64,000 nucleotides of DNA from Agelaius tricolor (GCA_023055355.1 JALJCS010000001.1:54689381-54753380); one strand, 5' to 3'; numbered from the stretch's first letter, positions 1-12,080 are shown. A program made the numbers and translations. Notes: a model not told the origin generated them from the letters alone.

Positions 1-2401
1 TTGAGATGCTCTGGGTACTTGAGTCCTCCACAGAGGGTAGCCACAGCTTCACCTATAAGAGATCTCTGTCCTTCTGGACTCCCTGCTGGAGGCCTCATAC
101 TGCATGTCATCCCAGTTGGCACCAAATACCTATCCCTGGTTAATTCATTTGAGCCCACAGCACGCCTGTAGCACCATTCATGTAAACACTGGACTATAGA
201 CCTAATCTTGAGGTCTCAGATAAAAAGCAACAAAGGAAAGACATCCAGGTTTCTGTGTGGTAGCAGACACCACAGTCTTTCCCCCTGCCCCCCCCCACCC
301 ACATTCATGGTCTCTGACCTGGGTTTCCTGTCATTTTCATTCCTCCCTGGTTTTCCAGGCAGTTTGTGAGCACAGTACTCAGGTGGTGTGAATTAGATTA
401 GCTCCAATATTTTAAGCCATCATTTAATTTGCAAATGAATATTTAATTGGCTACTGAATACTCAGGCAGATGTGGGAAGCTCTGAATGAGCGGTACATGG
501 GGCTAGCTCCATGAAGGCAGAGACTAGGATGACACATGGGAACCAGCCTGACCTGTGAGCCGAGCTATCAGGTTATTTGGCAGTATTCACTTGTTTATAT
601 TCATATTTATGTTTATTTGCATTTTAGAACCCATTTATTTATTGGGAAGGGAACTTGACTATGCTTTGCATTTTACTAACTTGTATGAAGTCTGCTCTGA
701 AAACTACCAAAATCCTGAGATAACCATATAATATCTGTGTCCCAATTGGGCTAGGTAGTTGTGAATCATCATGTTTCCATTTTGACATGGGAGCAAATCT
801 GGTTTGAGAGACAAAGTCACATTATACACAAATCATTGCAAAGTAATAGAGATTTTAATATCACTTCCTATCTGGATGTGTATTTGCTACTTATCAGAAA
901 ACAGCAGGTATTTGATATTTGACAGGTCAGAAAAATGTGTGACAATCCACAAGGAAAATAATTTCCCTTGATTATGTCTCTTCTGGCTGCTGAGTCTGAG
1001 AGTTTATTCTGTTTATCTATATTCAGGTACAAATTTGATGAATTTTATATTTTCACTTTTTTTTTGTTGCTGTGTAATCTATATTGATATTGCATAGAGT
1101 TGCACTGGCTCATTTATTTTTTAGATGACCTGTCATAAATAGGTTATACTTTTATACTTTTACATAAGCTGCAAAACATTTTGTCCCTCCATATATGTTT
1201 AGTGACAAACATGCAGAAGTGACTAATGTTATGGTAATGTGAAGGGCATTGGATGAGCAGGCACATCAGAGCAATCCCCCCTGCTCCAGAGGAGAAAATT
1301 TCCTGGACTCCTCCTGCCCTGAGAGGAGGTAGACCAAGCCAAAGCAGACAGTACTGAGAACAGAAGAGAAACAAGCCAGGCAAAGCAGAGCAGCAACACA
1401 AGACAGGATTTTGTTTCCTAGTGTTTACTTTCTAACTGGAACTAAACCTATTTTGACTTCCTGTCAAAATATCTACCCATATGTAGCTGGATCTTTTAAG
1501 GGGCAAAGTTGCTGACATTTCTACAGGGTGATCACATCCATTTGAAGTGGAAGTAGCCAGGATGCTGCATTGTTGTTTTACCAGACAATGTGTATTGGTC
1601 ATGGTGGGAGGAATTATGTTCCAGTCCCCTTGCCATCTGCCCAGCACAGCTTTCTGAAATGCAGCTTGACACAGGGATGTTTATTCCACAGGATGCAATA
1701 CATATGAACTCTTCTGGTGCACGAATGCAATAATTTCAGATTCTTTTAATTTCTTTTTTAACTGGGACTTAGCTTCCAGTCCCATAAGTGCTTCAGTGTG
1801 TGCATGGGTCTACTCATATAAATTGCATTACTGCAGAAGCAAGTGATGTTTTTCTGACTCTAATTTGTTTAGAGAATCAAGGTCTCTCAAACTATTACTT
1901 TATTAAAAAAATAAAATCTAGAGATTTTTTAATATAAATTACTGTGTGATTTTTTTGTTCATTTAGATTTACATATTTTAATGGTTATTTATTTTTCCAA
2001 GATATCTATTAAAAGTCATTGCCACTTAAAAATGTGATGTGAGAGAAACCCAGCTGCAAGGTATTTAAACTATTTCTGTGCTAAATAGCTGGAGAATGAG
2101 AGCAAGCTTTACATACACTTGGTGTTCTGAGAGACAGAGTTCCTGTTGTTATTTCATTTTCTGTTGCTGGAGAAGTTCCTTTGCAAAGAAATTCTCACTC
2201 ATTAGGGCAGTTCCGGAGGCGATGCCGGCTGTGGTTTGGGGTTATGTGGCAGCATCCTTGGAGCTTGTGCTGCTCTGCTGACATCCCTTTCCCTCCACGT
2301 GCAGCCCAGCCAGTGCTGTACCACAGCAGGGCATGGGGCTGATTGCACCTTGCCCTGACCATCAGCCTCAGAGGCACTTTTGTAATGTGAGCAGCCTGGT
2401 C
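1..2401. other. Unassigned non-coding stretch
   Basis: No recognisable gene or repeat family. Short reading frames here lack any familiar domain and look like chance. Local features are a C-rich tract at 281-300 (nine Cs in a row at 288-296), an AT-rich block at about 1880-2000, and an AT-rich homeodomain/POU-like cluster near 415-460 that includes the palindrome ATTTGCAAAT at 427-436. The stretch ends where clear CR1 sequence begins. Confidence 0.6.
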
Positions 2402-3212
2402 AAAATTAAGACCTCGACAAATTAGAGGGCTGGGCAATCACCAATCCTATGAAGTCTAACCAAGTGCTGGATTCTGCATCTGGGATGGGGAAGCCCTGAT
2501 TGTGTGCACAGACTCAGGAATGAGGGTCTGGGGAGCAGTGCTGCAGAAATGGACCTGGGGGTCCTGGTCAGTGGCAAGCTGAACATGAGCCAGCAGTGCC
2601 CTGGCAGCCAGGAGAGCCAGCCCTGTCCTGGGGGGCATCAGGCACAGCATGGCCAGCCAGGCAAGGGAGGGATTGTCCTGCTCTGCTCTGAGCTGGGGAG
2701 GGCTCACCTCCAGTTCTGGGAGCAGTTCTGGGTGCCACAAGATAAAAAAGATATTAAGCTATTAGAAAGCATCCAAAGGAGGGCAGCAAAGATGGTGAAG
2801 GGCTTTGGGGGAAGCTGCATGAGGAGTCGCTGAGGTCACTTGGCTTGTTCAGCCTGGAGACTGAGAAGAGACCTCTTCTCTGTCTACAACTTCCTCAAGA
2901 GGGGAAGAGGAGGGGCAGTCACTGATCCCTTCACTCTCCTGATCAGTGGCAGGACTCAACAGAATGGTCTGAAGCTGAGTCAGAGGAGGTTTAGGTTGGA
3001 TACTAGAAAAATGTTCTTCATCCAGAGCGTGCTTGAGCACTGGAAGAGGCTCCCCAGGGAAGTGGTCACGGCAGCAAGCCTGTCTGAGTTCAAGAAGTGC
3101 TTGGACAATGCTCTTGGCGCATGGTGTGACTCTTGGGGTGTCCTGCCCCAGTCCAGGAGCTGAGCTTGATGATCCTGATGGACTCCTTCAGCATATTCTA
3201 TGATTCTATGAT
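2402..3212 (+). mobile_element. CR1-type LINE, 5'-truncated 3' end with degenerate ORF2 tail
   Basis: This is the 3' end of a CR1 non-LTR retrotransposon, the dominant LINE of bird genomes. It is recognised by the run from 'ctcgacaaattagagggctg' through the C-terminal reverse-transcriptase region. Residue blocks typical of the CR1 ORF2 tail are readable, such as [19 protein letters not shown] near 2750-2800 and RFRLDTRKMFF near 2990-3020, followed by LPREVV near 3050. The non-coding 3' end carries two perfect copies of the octamer ATTCTATG at 3195-3210, the usual CR1 terminus, which lacks poly-A. The coding part is dead: one frame holds the conserved blocks on both sides, but between them the reading slips into other frames (about 2590-2660 and 2810-2870) and meets a TGA at 2831-2833. 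Severe 5' truncation is normal for CR1 insertion. Subfamily not determined. Confidence 0.93.
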
Positions 3213-4593
3213 ATTGCTTTTGTTTGAAACTTCTAAAGGAGAATTTTAATAATTTAATGAAAGATGGGAAAATGTCTTTTTCTATCAGTCATCCTGACAG
3301 CCCTTTCCCCTGAGACCATCCTGATGAAGGCACATTTGCCATCCCTGCACAGTGCCTTTCAGTGCATCCAACAAGCTTAGTAACCCCCTATGTGCTTCTG
3401 AAGTTACCAGCAATGGTTTACCTAACAATGAAGACTCAACTTATCATTGATGGGTTTATTCATTTAAATAGCTCACACTTCCATTATTAGCATTTTCTGT
3501 GGACCTAGAGGTCGCAACACTGGCACTGCTGCATTCACACTTTGAAATCCTGAGAGGTTTATCTCCTCAAAGATGTCCCAGATTTAGATTCACAAAGTAG
3601 ATAATAATCTTTTCACCTGCCTCGGGGTTGCAGGTTGTTGTTTTTATCTTGAGAGGATACAACCCTAAAAGGAAAATTGCCTTGCAAGGAAGTGAAAAGT
3701 CTTGTTTCTATATTCAGACTTCCAGGAGGTTTTAGTCATCTACACATTTCCTAGCAAATTATTCTGATCAGCAGGAAGGGTTGCCCATAGAATTTACCCC
3801 TTGTTAGGAGCTATTGACCAGGAAAATGACCTTTTGTTCCTGCAATCTATAAATTACCTTTTAAAGTCATTTGCAATAACCATTAAAGTAGGGAAGCATT
3901 TACAGGAGAGATGTATATGAAGGAAGGTAGCTAAGAGATAAACCATCAGTAGACATTGGCCACAGTGCATTCTAAATCCTTTTCGTGTCAGCGGGAAATG
4001 AAATCTTTCTGCATAGGAAATAAAAGTAAAGCTAAGTTATCATTAAAAAATTAAAATATTTAATTAGCTTTTCTCATCTTTAGCAATCACTGGAAATGGA
4101 AAGGTGGTGAGAGCAGGGGAGATGAAAACAGCAAAGTCTTCAAATGCAGATGAGGAGCACTGGTAAAACCCAACTTTGTGGTAAGCATTTAAAGGACCCC
4201 TTAATTAGCTTTTCTAGAAAGTTCACTGATGATATGCTGGAATAATGATCCCATATGTTCAAAAATGTCTAGTCATTAGCCAGCATGGTTGCTGAACATA
4301 CTAATGCATTTGCCTTTTAGATATTTCAAGAGCGGCTGGTGCCTCTGCTGCTGATGCTGCTGTGGAGATCAGCCCTTTGTTTTGCTAAATCACATACTGG
4401 CTTTCAGGATTGAATCATTTTCTTAGTCACACTGTGAACATCAGTTCCCAGCAAAGAGAGGAGAATGGTCATGTTCAGAATGGAAAGGACAGAGGGTTCA
4501 AGAGGAATGGGGCTTGTTTTGTTCTTTTTTTGTTTTCTCTCCTGGCCCCGGTCCACCAATATGTGCAAAAATCTGGAGCGAATTAGCAGAATA

Positions 4594-4634
4594 AGTGTGG
4601 GACTGGCAGCCCCACACTGTCAATAAATTATTGA
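4594..4634. other. Hairpin followed immediately by a 15-bp palindrome
   Basis: AGTGTGGG at 4594-4601 is the reverse complement of CCCACACT at 4611-4618, giving an 8-bp stem with a 9-nt loop. One base later, at 4620-4634, comes TCAATAAATTATTGA, a perfect palindrome around a single central A. The surrounding sequence contains AATTAGC and ATTATTGAT motifs of the kind bound by homeodomain proteins. Function unknown. Confidence 0.7.
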
Positions 4635-5504
4635 TAGCATGAAAAACATTTTTTTAACACTTAGTCACTAAAACACCTTGTGTTTTCAGGCAGATGCTCA
4701 GGTGTATTCTAAAATAAATGTCATCATCTCATCTTTTTGTAGCTGTGATAAACAAGTAGCCTGTCTAAAGACTGGTACCTGGAGACTGGGACTTGCTGAG
4801 GACAAGAAATCTCTTGTCTGACACCTCAGCTGTGAAGTTACAGACTTTCACTCATTAAGCTCATGTGCTAGAAGACTTGAATAATCTTCTCTAAACTTTT
4901 TGGTTTTACCTGGTCCACTTTTTGGTGCATGTCCACCTGGTCAAATGAAAGAGTTCTCATTGATTTCATTAGGACTATATTAGGTGTGAGTTAAAAATAA
5001 GCAGGGGTAGAGCTAAACTAAGAAAAATTAATAGGAGAGGCATTTTTGCAAGATAGAATTTCAGAAAGGTTGGTTTCATAGAGAAACTGATCAAAACTGT
5101 TCGAGTTGGTGTGACTAGGAAAAAGACCTTGTGTCAGTAGTGAGGACACCACAAGAAAAGTACAAAAAAAAGTGAATTTTGGACCAATAGAAGATGTGGA
5201 GAGAGGAACAGCACAAATTATTCTCACGCTTTCAAAACAACAAGATCTTTAGGAGATCTTATTTTCAGGAGGCAAGACAGAATTTAAAAAGAAGATGTAT
5301 TGAAAGGGCTCTTAAGTTTAATATCCCAGAAATAAACATCTCAAATCTGATTTAAACTTTTCCACTGGGGTGGCTGTTTTTTCCCTCTTGCAATTTCTGT
5401 TTTGAAGTCTAGAGGACAGAGAAAAATGCAGAATCAATATACATACAAAGGTGTCTTTTCATTTGTCTCTCAGTGTTTGATGGAATTACAGGAAAAAGAA
5501 AAGT

Positions 5505-5543
5505 AAATGTGTTTCTTAGGATAAATGTGTTTCTTAGGATAAA
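5505..5543. repeat. 18-bp tandem duplication (2.2 copies)
   Basis: The unit aaatgtgtttcttaggat occurs at 5505-5522 and again, without any mismatch, at 5523-5540, followed by the first three bases of a third copy. The perfect identity suggests a recent slippage or duplication event. Confidence 0.95.
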
Positions 5544-6706
5544 GTCTAAACACATTCTTGTTTTTAAGAATATTTTGAAGCTAAGGCAGTGTGATTAGGT
5601 ATTCTCTTTGTCCTGTGGCTCTCTGGAATGAAGAGTCTGGGCTCCAGAGTACATTTTCCTCCACTTACAGTAGAAGAACCCACATCAAGTTCATTTTTTA
5701 TGACTTCCATAATCATGTGTGGATTGTCACAGTGTGATAGCTGGAGTTAATTTTAACTGAATTGTGGCCTAGAAAATATAGTTGCTTAATAAGCCTGAAA
5801 TATACATCAGATCAGAATTTCCATTTCCAAAATTTGGAATGAGTTACTCATCTGTGAAGCTGACAACAGCTTCCATGTTTAAGCGCTAAACAGCTTTTAT
5901 TGAGCCAACTTTTAGAAGGTGCTAATATCTAGATCCACATGTCTTCTATGTTTGCAATGGCAAATACTCAAAAAGAAGCATAATTTGGCTCAAAATGAGT
6001 TGATATAACAAAAAAGTTCACATTCTTCCTATGTCACTGTTGCCTGAAACAGATATAGAGGCAATTTATTCAGAATAAATTATTGCCAGCCTTAGCTAAA
6101 ATAACTTGCTCTGTGAAGCTTCCTTATGTATTTAACCAAGGGGAGCTGTCTGGCTACATCTGTTTTTGCACATCTTTCAGATGTATCACACACAAAATCT
6201 ACCATTTGGGCATATTGTGTCATCAGTGACACAGTCTAGGGAACTCTGAGCTCATAAACCAAAGAACAGATTACATCCATCCATATATGTAGCTTTTTCA
6301 TCTGTGTCAGATGCAATGTTGATAATATTCTTCATTGTAATATTTAATGACAATCTTCATCTAATAATTGATGGCAGTATAATTTAATACATAAAGTTAC
6401 TTATTCATGGGAGGTTGGAAAAGGTTCTTCATTTTGCTTAACTGTTTAAGGACACCTTGAGAAGGAAGAAAGAAGTGAAATTGTTTGGGAAAAAATGAAG
6501 AATATAGATTGGTCACTTGAATTGTAATATGGCATTACACATATTTGGATGTGCTATTTAGAGGCAAATGTAGGAAATCCAGACACTCTGGACTGAAGTT
6601 CCTTTGCTTTTTGCTCATTTATCAGTCCAGTGGTTTTCTTTGTGGCACAAATGCACTGATATGCTTCCTTCTCCGACTCTTCCTGAACTCCTCCTTAAGT
6701 AGCTCA

Positions 6707-7045
6707 GTCATGGCTTAGCCCCAGCCATCAACCAAGCACCATGTAGCCACAAAAGGGGATATTTGGAATGATGGCATTGACTTTCCCAAGTAACTGTTAC
6801 GTGTGATGGAGCCCTGCTGTCCTGGGGATGGTTTGACACCTGCCTGCCCACGGGAAGAGGTGAAATCATTCCTCATTTTGCTTTGCTTTGTACTCATGGC
6901 TTTTGCTTTCTCCATTAAACTGCCTTTGTCTCGACCCATGGGTTTCCAGCTTTTATCTTTCAGATTGTCTCCCCAGTCCCACTGGTGGGTGAGCGAGCGA
7001 GTGGCTGGGAGGGGTTTGCTGTCTGGCTGGGGTTAAACCATGGCA
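6707..7045 (+). mobile_element. Rearranged avian ERV LTR fragment with inverted end
   Basis: The segment from about 6755 to 7045 matches, in forward orientation, the 3' part of the same LTR family as the minus-strand copy at 16882-17432. Shared landmarks are the run around 'ttcccaagtaactgttac', the 'gatggagccctgctgtcctg' run, the Lys-codon-like 'ttttgctttgctttg' stretch, the 'attaaactgcctttgtctcg' run, and the terminal 'ggctggggttaaaccatg'. At the left edge (6709-6750) the LTR terminus is present again in inverted orientation: 'catggcttagccccagcca' pairs with the right end, with 17 of the first 19 positions matching. The 5' part of the LTR is missing. No internal retroviral gene is present. 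The structure suggests a deletion/inversion within a solo LTR, or nested insertion and loss. Confidence 0.8.
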
Positions 7046-7267
7046 ACTCTCCACGACTGTTCTGGCTTCTCTTGTGCCTCTCAGCCAGGTAACCCCACTG
7101 CAAGACATACAAAGAGATCTTTCTTGTCTTGCCTGCTCTGTTCCTCCTCTGACAAACATGGAGGGTGATGCACCCAGGTTTGCTTGTGCAGGAAGAGGAG
7201 AAGATAAGAGGAATCTGGGATCCCCAAGCTCTCCGTTGAGGGTAATAGTAAGCCTTGTGCCACTCTC

Positions 7268-7286
7268 TTTTTTTTTTTTTTTTTTT
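7268..7286. repeat. Poly-T tract (T19)
   Basis: Nineteen consecutive Ts followed by CCCAG. It gives a strong splice-acceptor appearance (AG at the end of the tract), but no matching donor is close by. Confidence 0.97.
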
Positions 7287-9629
7287 CCCAGAAGGTGGCC
7301 TGGCCAGAAAACTGTCTGAAGTGCACTAAATGGCCAGGGATAGAAAGAGCTATGTTTTTCTCTTTTCAGCTGCATCTTTGCTCACATTCTGTCTAGTTTT
7401 GCAACAACACAAGCTGGGATATTTCCCTTTCTTGTCTATATTGCCCATGTTCTTGTGTGACAGGAACACCAGTGTCAACCCATCAGACTGCTTCCAGGAT
7501 GGGGCATCTTGCAGAGTGTGGGCTGCAAGGCTGGGTGGGTGTTTCAGAAATAAGTTTGTGTCTACTTTCCTTCTGGGAGTCTATCACATACCTCTGACAG
7601 AGGCAGAAAAATTTGTGTCAGTCTTTTATAAGATCTTTGCTCTTTTGGAAACATCAGGCTTTTCAGATGTGGCCTTCAGCTGAGCACACATGTGCTAGAG
7701 ATGGGGAATGCAACTGAGACATTCCTGGTGCATGCTGATGTAAATACTTGGTGAATGGGGTCTGGAAATTTTCAAGGCTTGTTTGCAAGGCAGACCACAG
7801 CAGAGCAGTTTCCAGCAGGCAAGGTGTAGACTTTCAAAGTCTTAGGTCACAGAGTCCAAAAACGACACCTTGTGTTTCTGTACTTTGCTTTACTAGATGA
7901 AACATGATCTCAGATTCATCCTCAGCAGATGTACACCACCAGCACTGGCTTTTGTAAGGGCACTGTTGCTCAATGAATTTTCTATGTTTTATCAGAGCAG
8001 AGCTGTGGGAAACATCACATGAAAGTAATACATCATATAAAAGATATTAAAAAGGTGAAAAATATACTTGTGGGAATTGTCTCATAATTTTATTATCCAA
8101 ACCTCAGAAATTTGCCAAACAGAACTGGAAGTCTCAGAGGACTGGCTAGCTCACAAAATTTCTGCTGCTTTGCTAAGGAAAATAGGGCAAATGCACATTT
8201 TAATTCTGAGCACTTTGTTGCTTCTGTTTCTGCTCTGTAACGGAGTGAAGTGTGAAGCACGGAGGTATATGAAAATGAAACTGAAGAAGAAAAGGAACTG
8301 CTTTTCTAAACATTTTGGCATTTGGCCAGGTCTTTTTGGTGATGTAAATTGGGAAAGCTGTTGGCAAGCTAAGGAGCTGCTTTAGATTACACCCCATGAG
8401 AATCTGGCACAGAGCATTTGACAAGTTTTTGGAATTTAGATTTTCAGGAGACACAATTTAAGGCTTTTATTTAAATACTCAGGTGCAAATATAACCTGAG
8501 CTCTTCTTAGGTGTCTGAAAATATCTCTTTATCAGCAAGCTCAGAGAATTAACACACAAGCTAGCCAGAGGTCCTCCTGTTATTATAGCATCACTTTTGC
8601 ATAGTCACGCCCATCATAGTTGTTCGATGACTGCCCCCATAGCCCCCTTTTTAAGCTAAATTCAGCTATAACTGACTAATTAAGCAACTTTGAGATGTAT
8701 TTCAGAACCTATTGACTAAAAAGTTATATTCTTTCAAAGCTAAAAGTGTTGCCTTAGGGGAATTAAGTCAGCCCTTTAAATTTTTTAGTAGCACAGCTTT
8801 CTGCTTAATAGGTTTTGAAATAAGTCTCAAACTCACTTAATTAGCTTTAGTGCATTTTAGCCTTGGAACGTGGTTGTCTTTCTCCAGGCATGGACACCAA
8901 CTAGCAAGGCTTGCTGCAGGCGTGTCCACTTGCACACCAGTGCTGCTGCAGGTGCAGCAAGGCAGGTGAAGGTGGAGTGTGGGAAGCTGTGTCACCCATG
9001 GGGACAGGGTGCAGGGCACTGACCTGCTGCGTGAGGCATCTCGTGCAAGGGCTCCTGAGCAGGTGTCTTGTGTCCCCTCGTGTGTCCTGACTGGCTTGCC
9101 AATGGCAATGACAGCAGCCAAGGCAGTGCTGACGAGATCCTGTTGCTGCAGAGGGTGTCAAAGGTAATTTTAGGTTTTGTGGGATATTCTGCCTGAGAAA
9201 ATGTGCAAGACCTCTGCAGGTCCTGTATGATTTCTGGCAGCCCTGTACAGATGTCTCAAGTATGCTGGGACAGCTTGCGTAGCCAGACACATGTTTAGGC
9301 AACTCAATTTTGTGCCTGTACACTCCTAAATTCCTAAATTTAGGATTCTTTTTTATTTGTTTGCTTGTTTGTTTGTGGTATGCCTGTACTGTGGTGCGCC
9401 TATGCACGCTGAGCTTCTTCAGCCATCCCAGCCTGAGGAATGTGCTCTCCCTGTGCCTGGTCTGCATGGCGGGGCAGCAGGGAGAGTCCTGTTGCTTCTG
9501 GGCTTGTAAATCTTCCCTCCTTCCAAGCAGAAGCAAAACTGCTCTGCTTGGCTCCTGATCATTTCTCTCTGTGCTCTCTGGCCTGAACCCGTGGTGGTGC
9601 TCTCCTTCACCTTTGCAGAGGAGAACATT

Positions 9630-9910
9630 TGGACCAATATTAATGAGCTGCGTGCTTAATTACCTGTACCTGCTACTTGAAACATTCTTCTTTTACACTA
9701 GAAAGGCAAATTTATATGATTCAGCAGCATTCTCTGTCACAAAAACTTAGAACAAATGTCTATAGATATCACATTGCACTTCAAAATCACTCTCTCTGCT
9801 TTTATCAGCGCAGATAATTTGTTAGTATTCACATTAGCCAGACTTCACTGAAGTCTATTATTAGTCGATAACACACTCATTTTCTAATATAGCATATACC
9901 AGCTTAACCT
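9630..9910. promoter_or_regulatory. Conserved-element-like AT-rich block (candidate enhancer)
   Basis: Dense developmental-factor-like motifs are seen: TTAATGAG, GCTTAATTACCTG, two GATAA-type sites, ATTAGCC and TATTAGTC, in sequence free of repeats. Vertebrate developmental enhancers often look like this, but base composition alone produces many such motifs. This is an inference from appearance, without conservation data. Confidence 0.25.
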
Positions 9911-11569
9911 GTCTACTAGATTTAAGGGTGCTATTTTTTTCTGAGTCTCGTCTACTGTCTACTGCCTTTTTTTCTGTGCTGTTTTTACTTTCTAAAACCA
10001 CAGAGACGTACTTTGAGAAAGACTTTGACTAATAGCTGTTTGACCTGCTAGGTTGGAAATCCTTTTCACTGATTCTATGCTGCCAGACTGAAACTGTACA
10101 AAAATATACATGGACTCAGACGTTTTCTTCTGAGTATTGACACTAAGATTTTTTGAAAAGAATTTTGAATTTACTTTCTGAACCTAAGGCTAAAGCAGGA
10201 ATATAATTGATCTAGGAACTTGCCAGAAATTATTGTCTCTTCTGTCATTGATTCTATTATTTTTCCCCTAAAGTTTTTTTTAATATATTTTTAAGTGTTT
10301 TTGCAGCAAATCAGTTCAAGATTATCAAGATCCTGTGCATCTACTGTGATACAAGGAATACTTCAAGTAAAACTAAAATTATTCTTAACTTCCCTTCAAA
10401 TTCAATCAAAGCCTGCTGTAAATAATTCCAGATAATTTCAGTGCTCAATGGTTTTTGAACTCTTTAGAATCTATGCAAAGAGAGGAAGGCAGCTTCCCCC
10501 ATCCCCATTAATAAGGGAAAATGAGCTTAAAGTAAGATAAATTTCACAAAGTTAGCATTCCAGTTACCCAGAATTAAATAAATACCAGTCTAATAAGTAC
10601 AACTGGAGCAAAACCAATGTTAACAAAAATTATATAGTAGTATGCAAACCTTAATTCTGAAAGCTGTAACTGGTCATGATGATGAAGTCTGACAAAAACC
10701 CCATTCCTTCTATAATGAAGACTTGACAGAGGAGTAGGGTGGTGACTGACCCAATGACACTTAGTGAACTGTGTGCTAGGACATATTTATACCTGAGCAG
10801 GCCTGGGGTATTCCCAGATACAGGCTGCCTCTGATCTGGGATATCTACATGTGCTACAGCATCACTCTCCATAAATCTGACCCCTAAGCAGAGGTGCCTG
10901 AATTACGTGCCAAGACTGGTTTTGTTTGACTTTTCTCTGCTTACAGCTCATCCACAAATGGCTTTGAGATTTGTTACTGTTTTTGTAGGCATAAATAAAC
11001 TGTTAATGAAACAATTGGCTGGTATGGTAAGGTAATGGAATATATTCATGGCATAGCAAAAGTCTCTGAACTCCAGGGATATTGCCTCTGCTCCACAGCT
11101 GGACAGCCTGCAGTTTATGTGCAGTGATCTCTGCCCTGTTCAGGACATTCTGAAATATTTGTTACTGCTTGGGAACAAAGTAATCAGTTACAGTGCTAAT
11201 AATGTTCTAGATGCTTGTTCTAACCAATACTTGTGAGGTTTTTGTTTTTCATTACTGATCCCACAGCTCTTGGTATTGTGCCAGACTGTGAGGACACCAG
11301 TGAGACAAGATGCTGGGCTTGGACTGCATTTTAAAAAGTTTTTTTTCCTTTCTCTGTTTTTTTGCAAAAGCCACCGACTTATGAGAAGATAGTAGTCATC
11401 ACAGAAGCAGAGACAGTAAAGGCAGGTTGGGTGTTCCCTATAGCTCTAGGAAGAAGTAGTATTTATGGGTGGAAACCTTTACTCTTTTAAAACATCTGCA
11501 AAGGGCTAGAAGGTCTTTGTTGTCTTTGGCCAGGGGCTGGCAGCCACAGAGTATTAGGAAGAACTGAAT

Positions 11570-12080
11570 TAACTATTCCAAGTTAAAACATAGTGAACCT
11601 TGACCTTTTGCTAATTATTTTTTCTGCAGAAAGTGTATTTTCAACAAGAAATGGGCCTTTATTTGTTTGTTCTTAGAAAACAAGCGCTAATAATATTCTA
11701 TTTTACCAAAATTTCCCCCCTTTGCTTAGGAAAACAACTTTCCATAATTTTTTAATTCCTTTCTTAACTTATCATGAACAAACAGTACCCTTTTCTTATT
11801 TATGCTAATAAGTGGAACTCTGTTCTAGACAGGAAAAGCAATATTTGTGCTGCAGCAGACCAAAATTTTAAAGTGATCTAGCAGGTCTGGTAAAATCAAA
11901 TTGATTCCCTTTTGTTAATGAATGCTTTGAAATTAGCGGGTTAACAGGTGCTGATAGTTCTGCTGGAATGTTTTAACTGATGATCCTTCCTGCTCTATGC
12001 AGAATGTTAGCATACTTCTTTATCTGTTGGTTGCTGAAGTAATGATCCAAAACACGATTTGCATTTTGTAAACATGACTG
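11570..12080. promoter_or_regulatory. Conserved-element-like AT-rich block (candidate enhancer)
   Basis: A repeat-free block with clustered motifs: GCGCTAATAATATT, ATGCTAATAAG, a CAAATTGATTC run, TTTTGTTAATGAATGC, GAAATTAGCGGGTTAAC, CAGGTG, and the octamer-like GATTTGCATTTT near its end. The density and texture are those of vertebrate conserved non-coding elements near developmental genes. No alignment was possible, so this remains a guess. Confidence 0.3.

Larger units (their letters stand above)
3213..6706. other. Unassigned non-coding stretch
   Basis: No gene recognised. The stretch contains two exact copies of a 15-bp homeodomain-like string (4060-4074 and 4201-4215), a hairpin with an adjoining palindrome (4594-4634), an 18-bp tandem duplication (5505-5543) and a 19-bp perfect palindrome (6063-6081). 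Blocks around 3440-3560, 3800-3920 and 4540-4660 have the AT-rich, TAAT-containing look of vertebrate conserved non-coding elements, but this cannot be shown without an alignment. Confidence 0.55.
7046..11569. other. Unassigned non-coding stretch
   Basis: No gene recognised. It contains a T19 run at 7268-7286, a short (TTTG)n patch at about 9355-9376, and a GC-richer patch at 8880-9160 with small inverted repeats (CTTGCTGCA at 8910-8918 against TGCAGCAAG at 8953-8961). The longest frame of the window lies at 8901-9536 on the minus strand but looks like chance. Blocks near 8460-8790 and 9630-9910 are AT-rich with many TAAT/GATAA motifs and look like conserved non-coding sequence. Confidence 0.55.

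Noticed and set aside
6953..7375. 140-codon minus-strand frame
   Set aside because: It runs through the LTR fragment and the T19 tract (poly-Lys in translation), so it is a repeat artefact.
8901..9536. Longest ATG frame of the window (211 codons, minus strand)
   Set aside because: Composition is rich in Cys, His, Gln and Ser without any domain, hydrophobic core pattern or splice context. It overlaps a GC-richer patch where stops are rarer and is best explained by chance.
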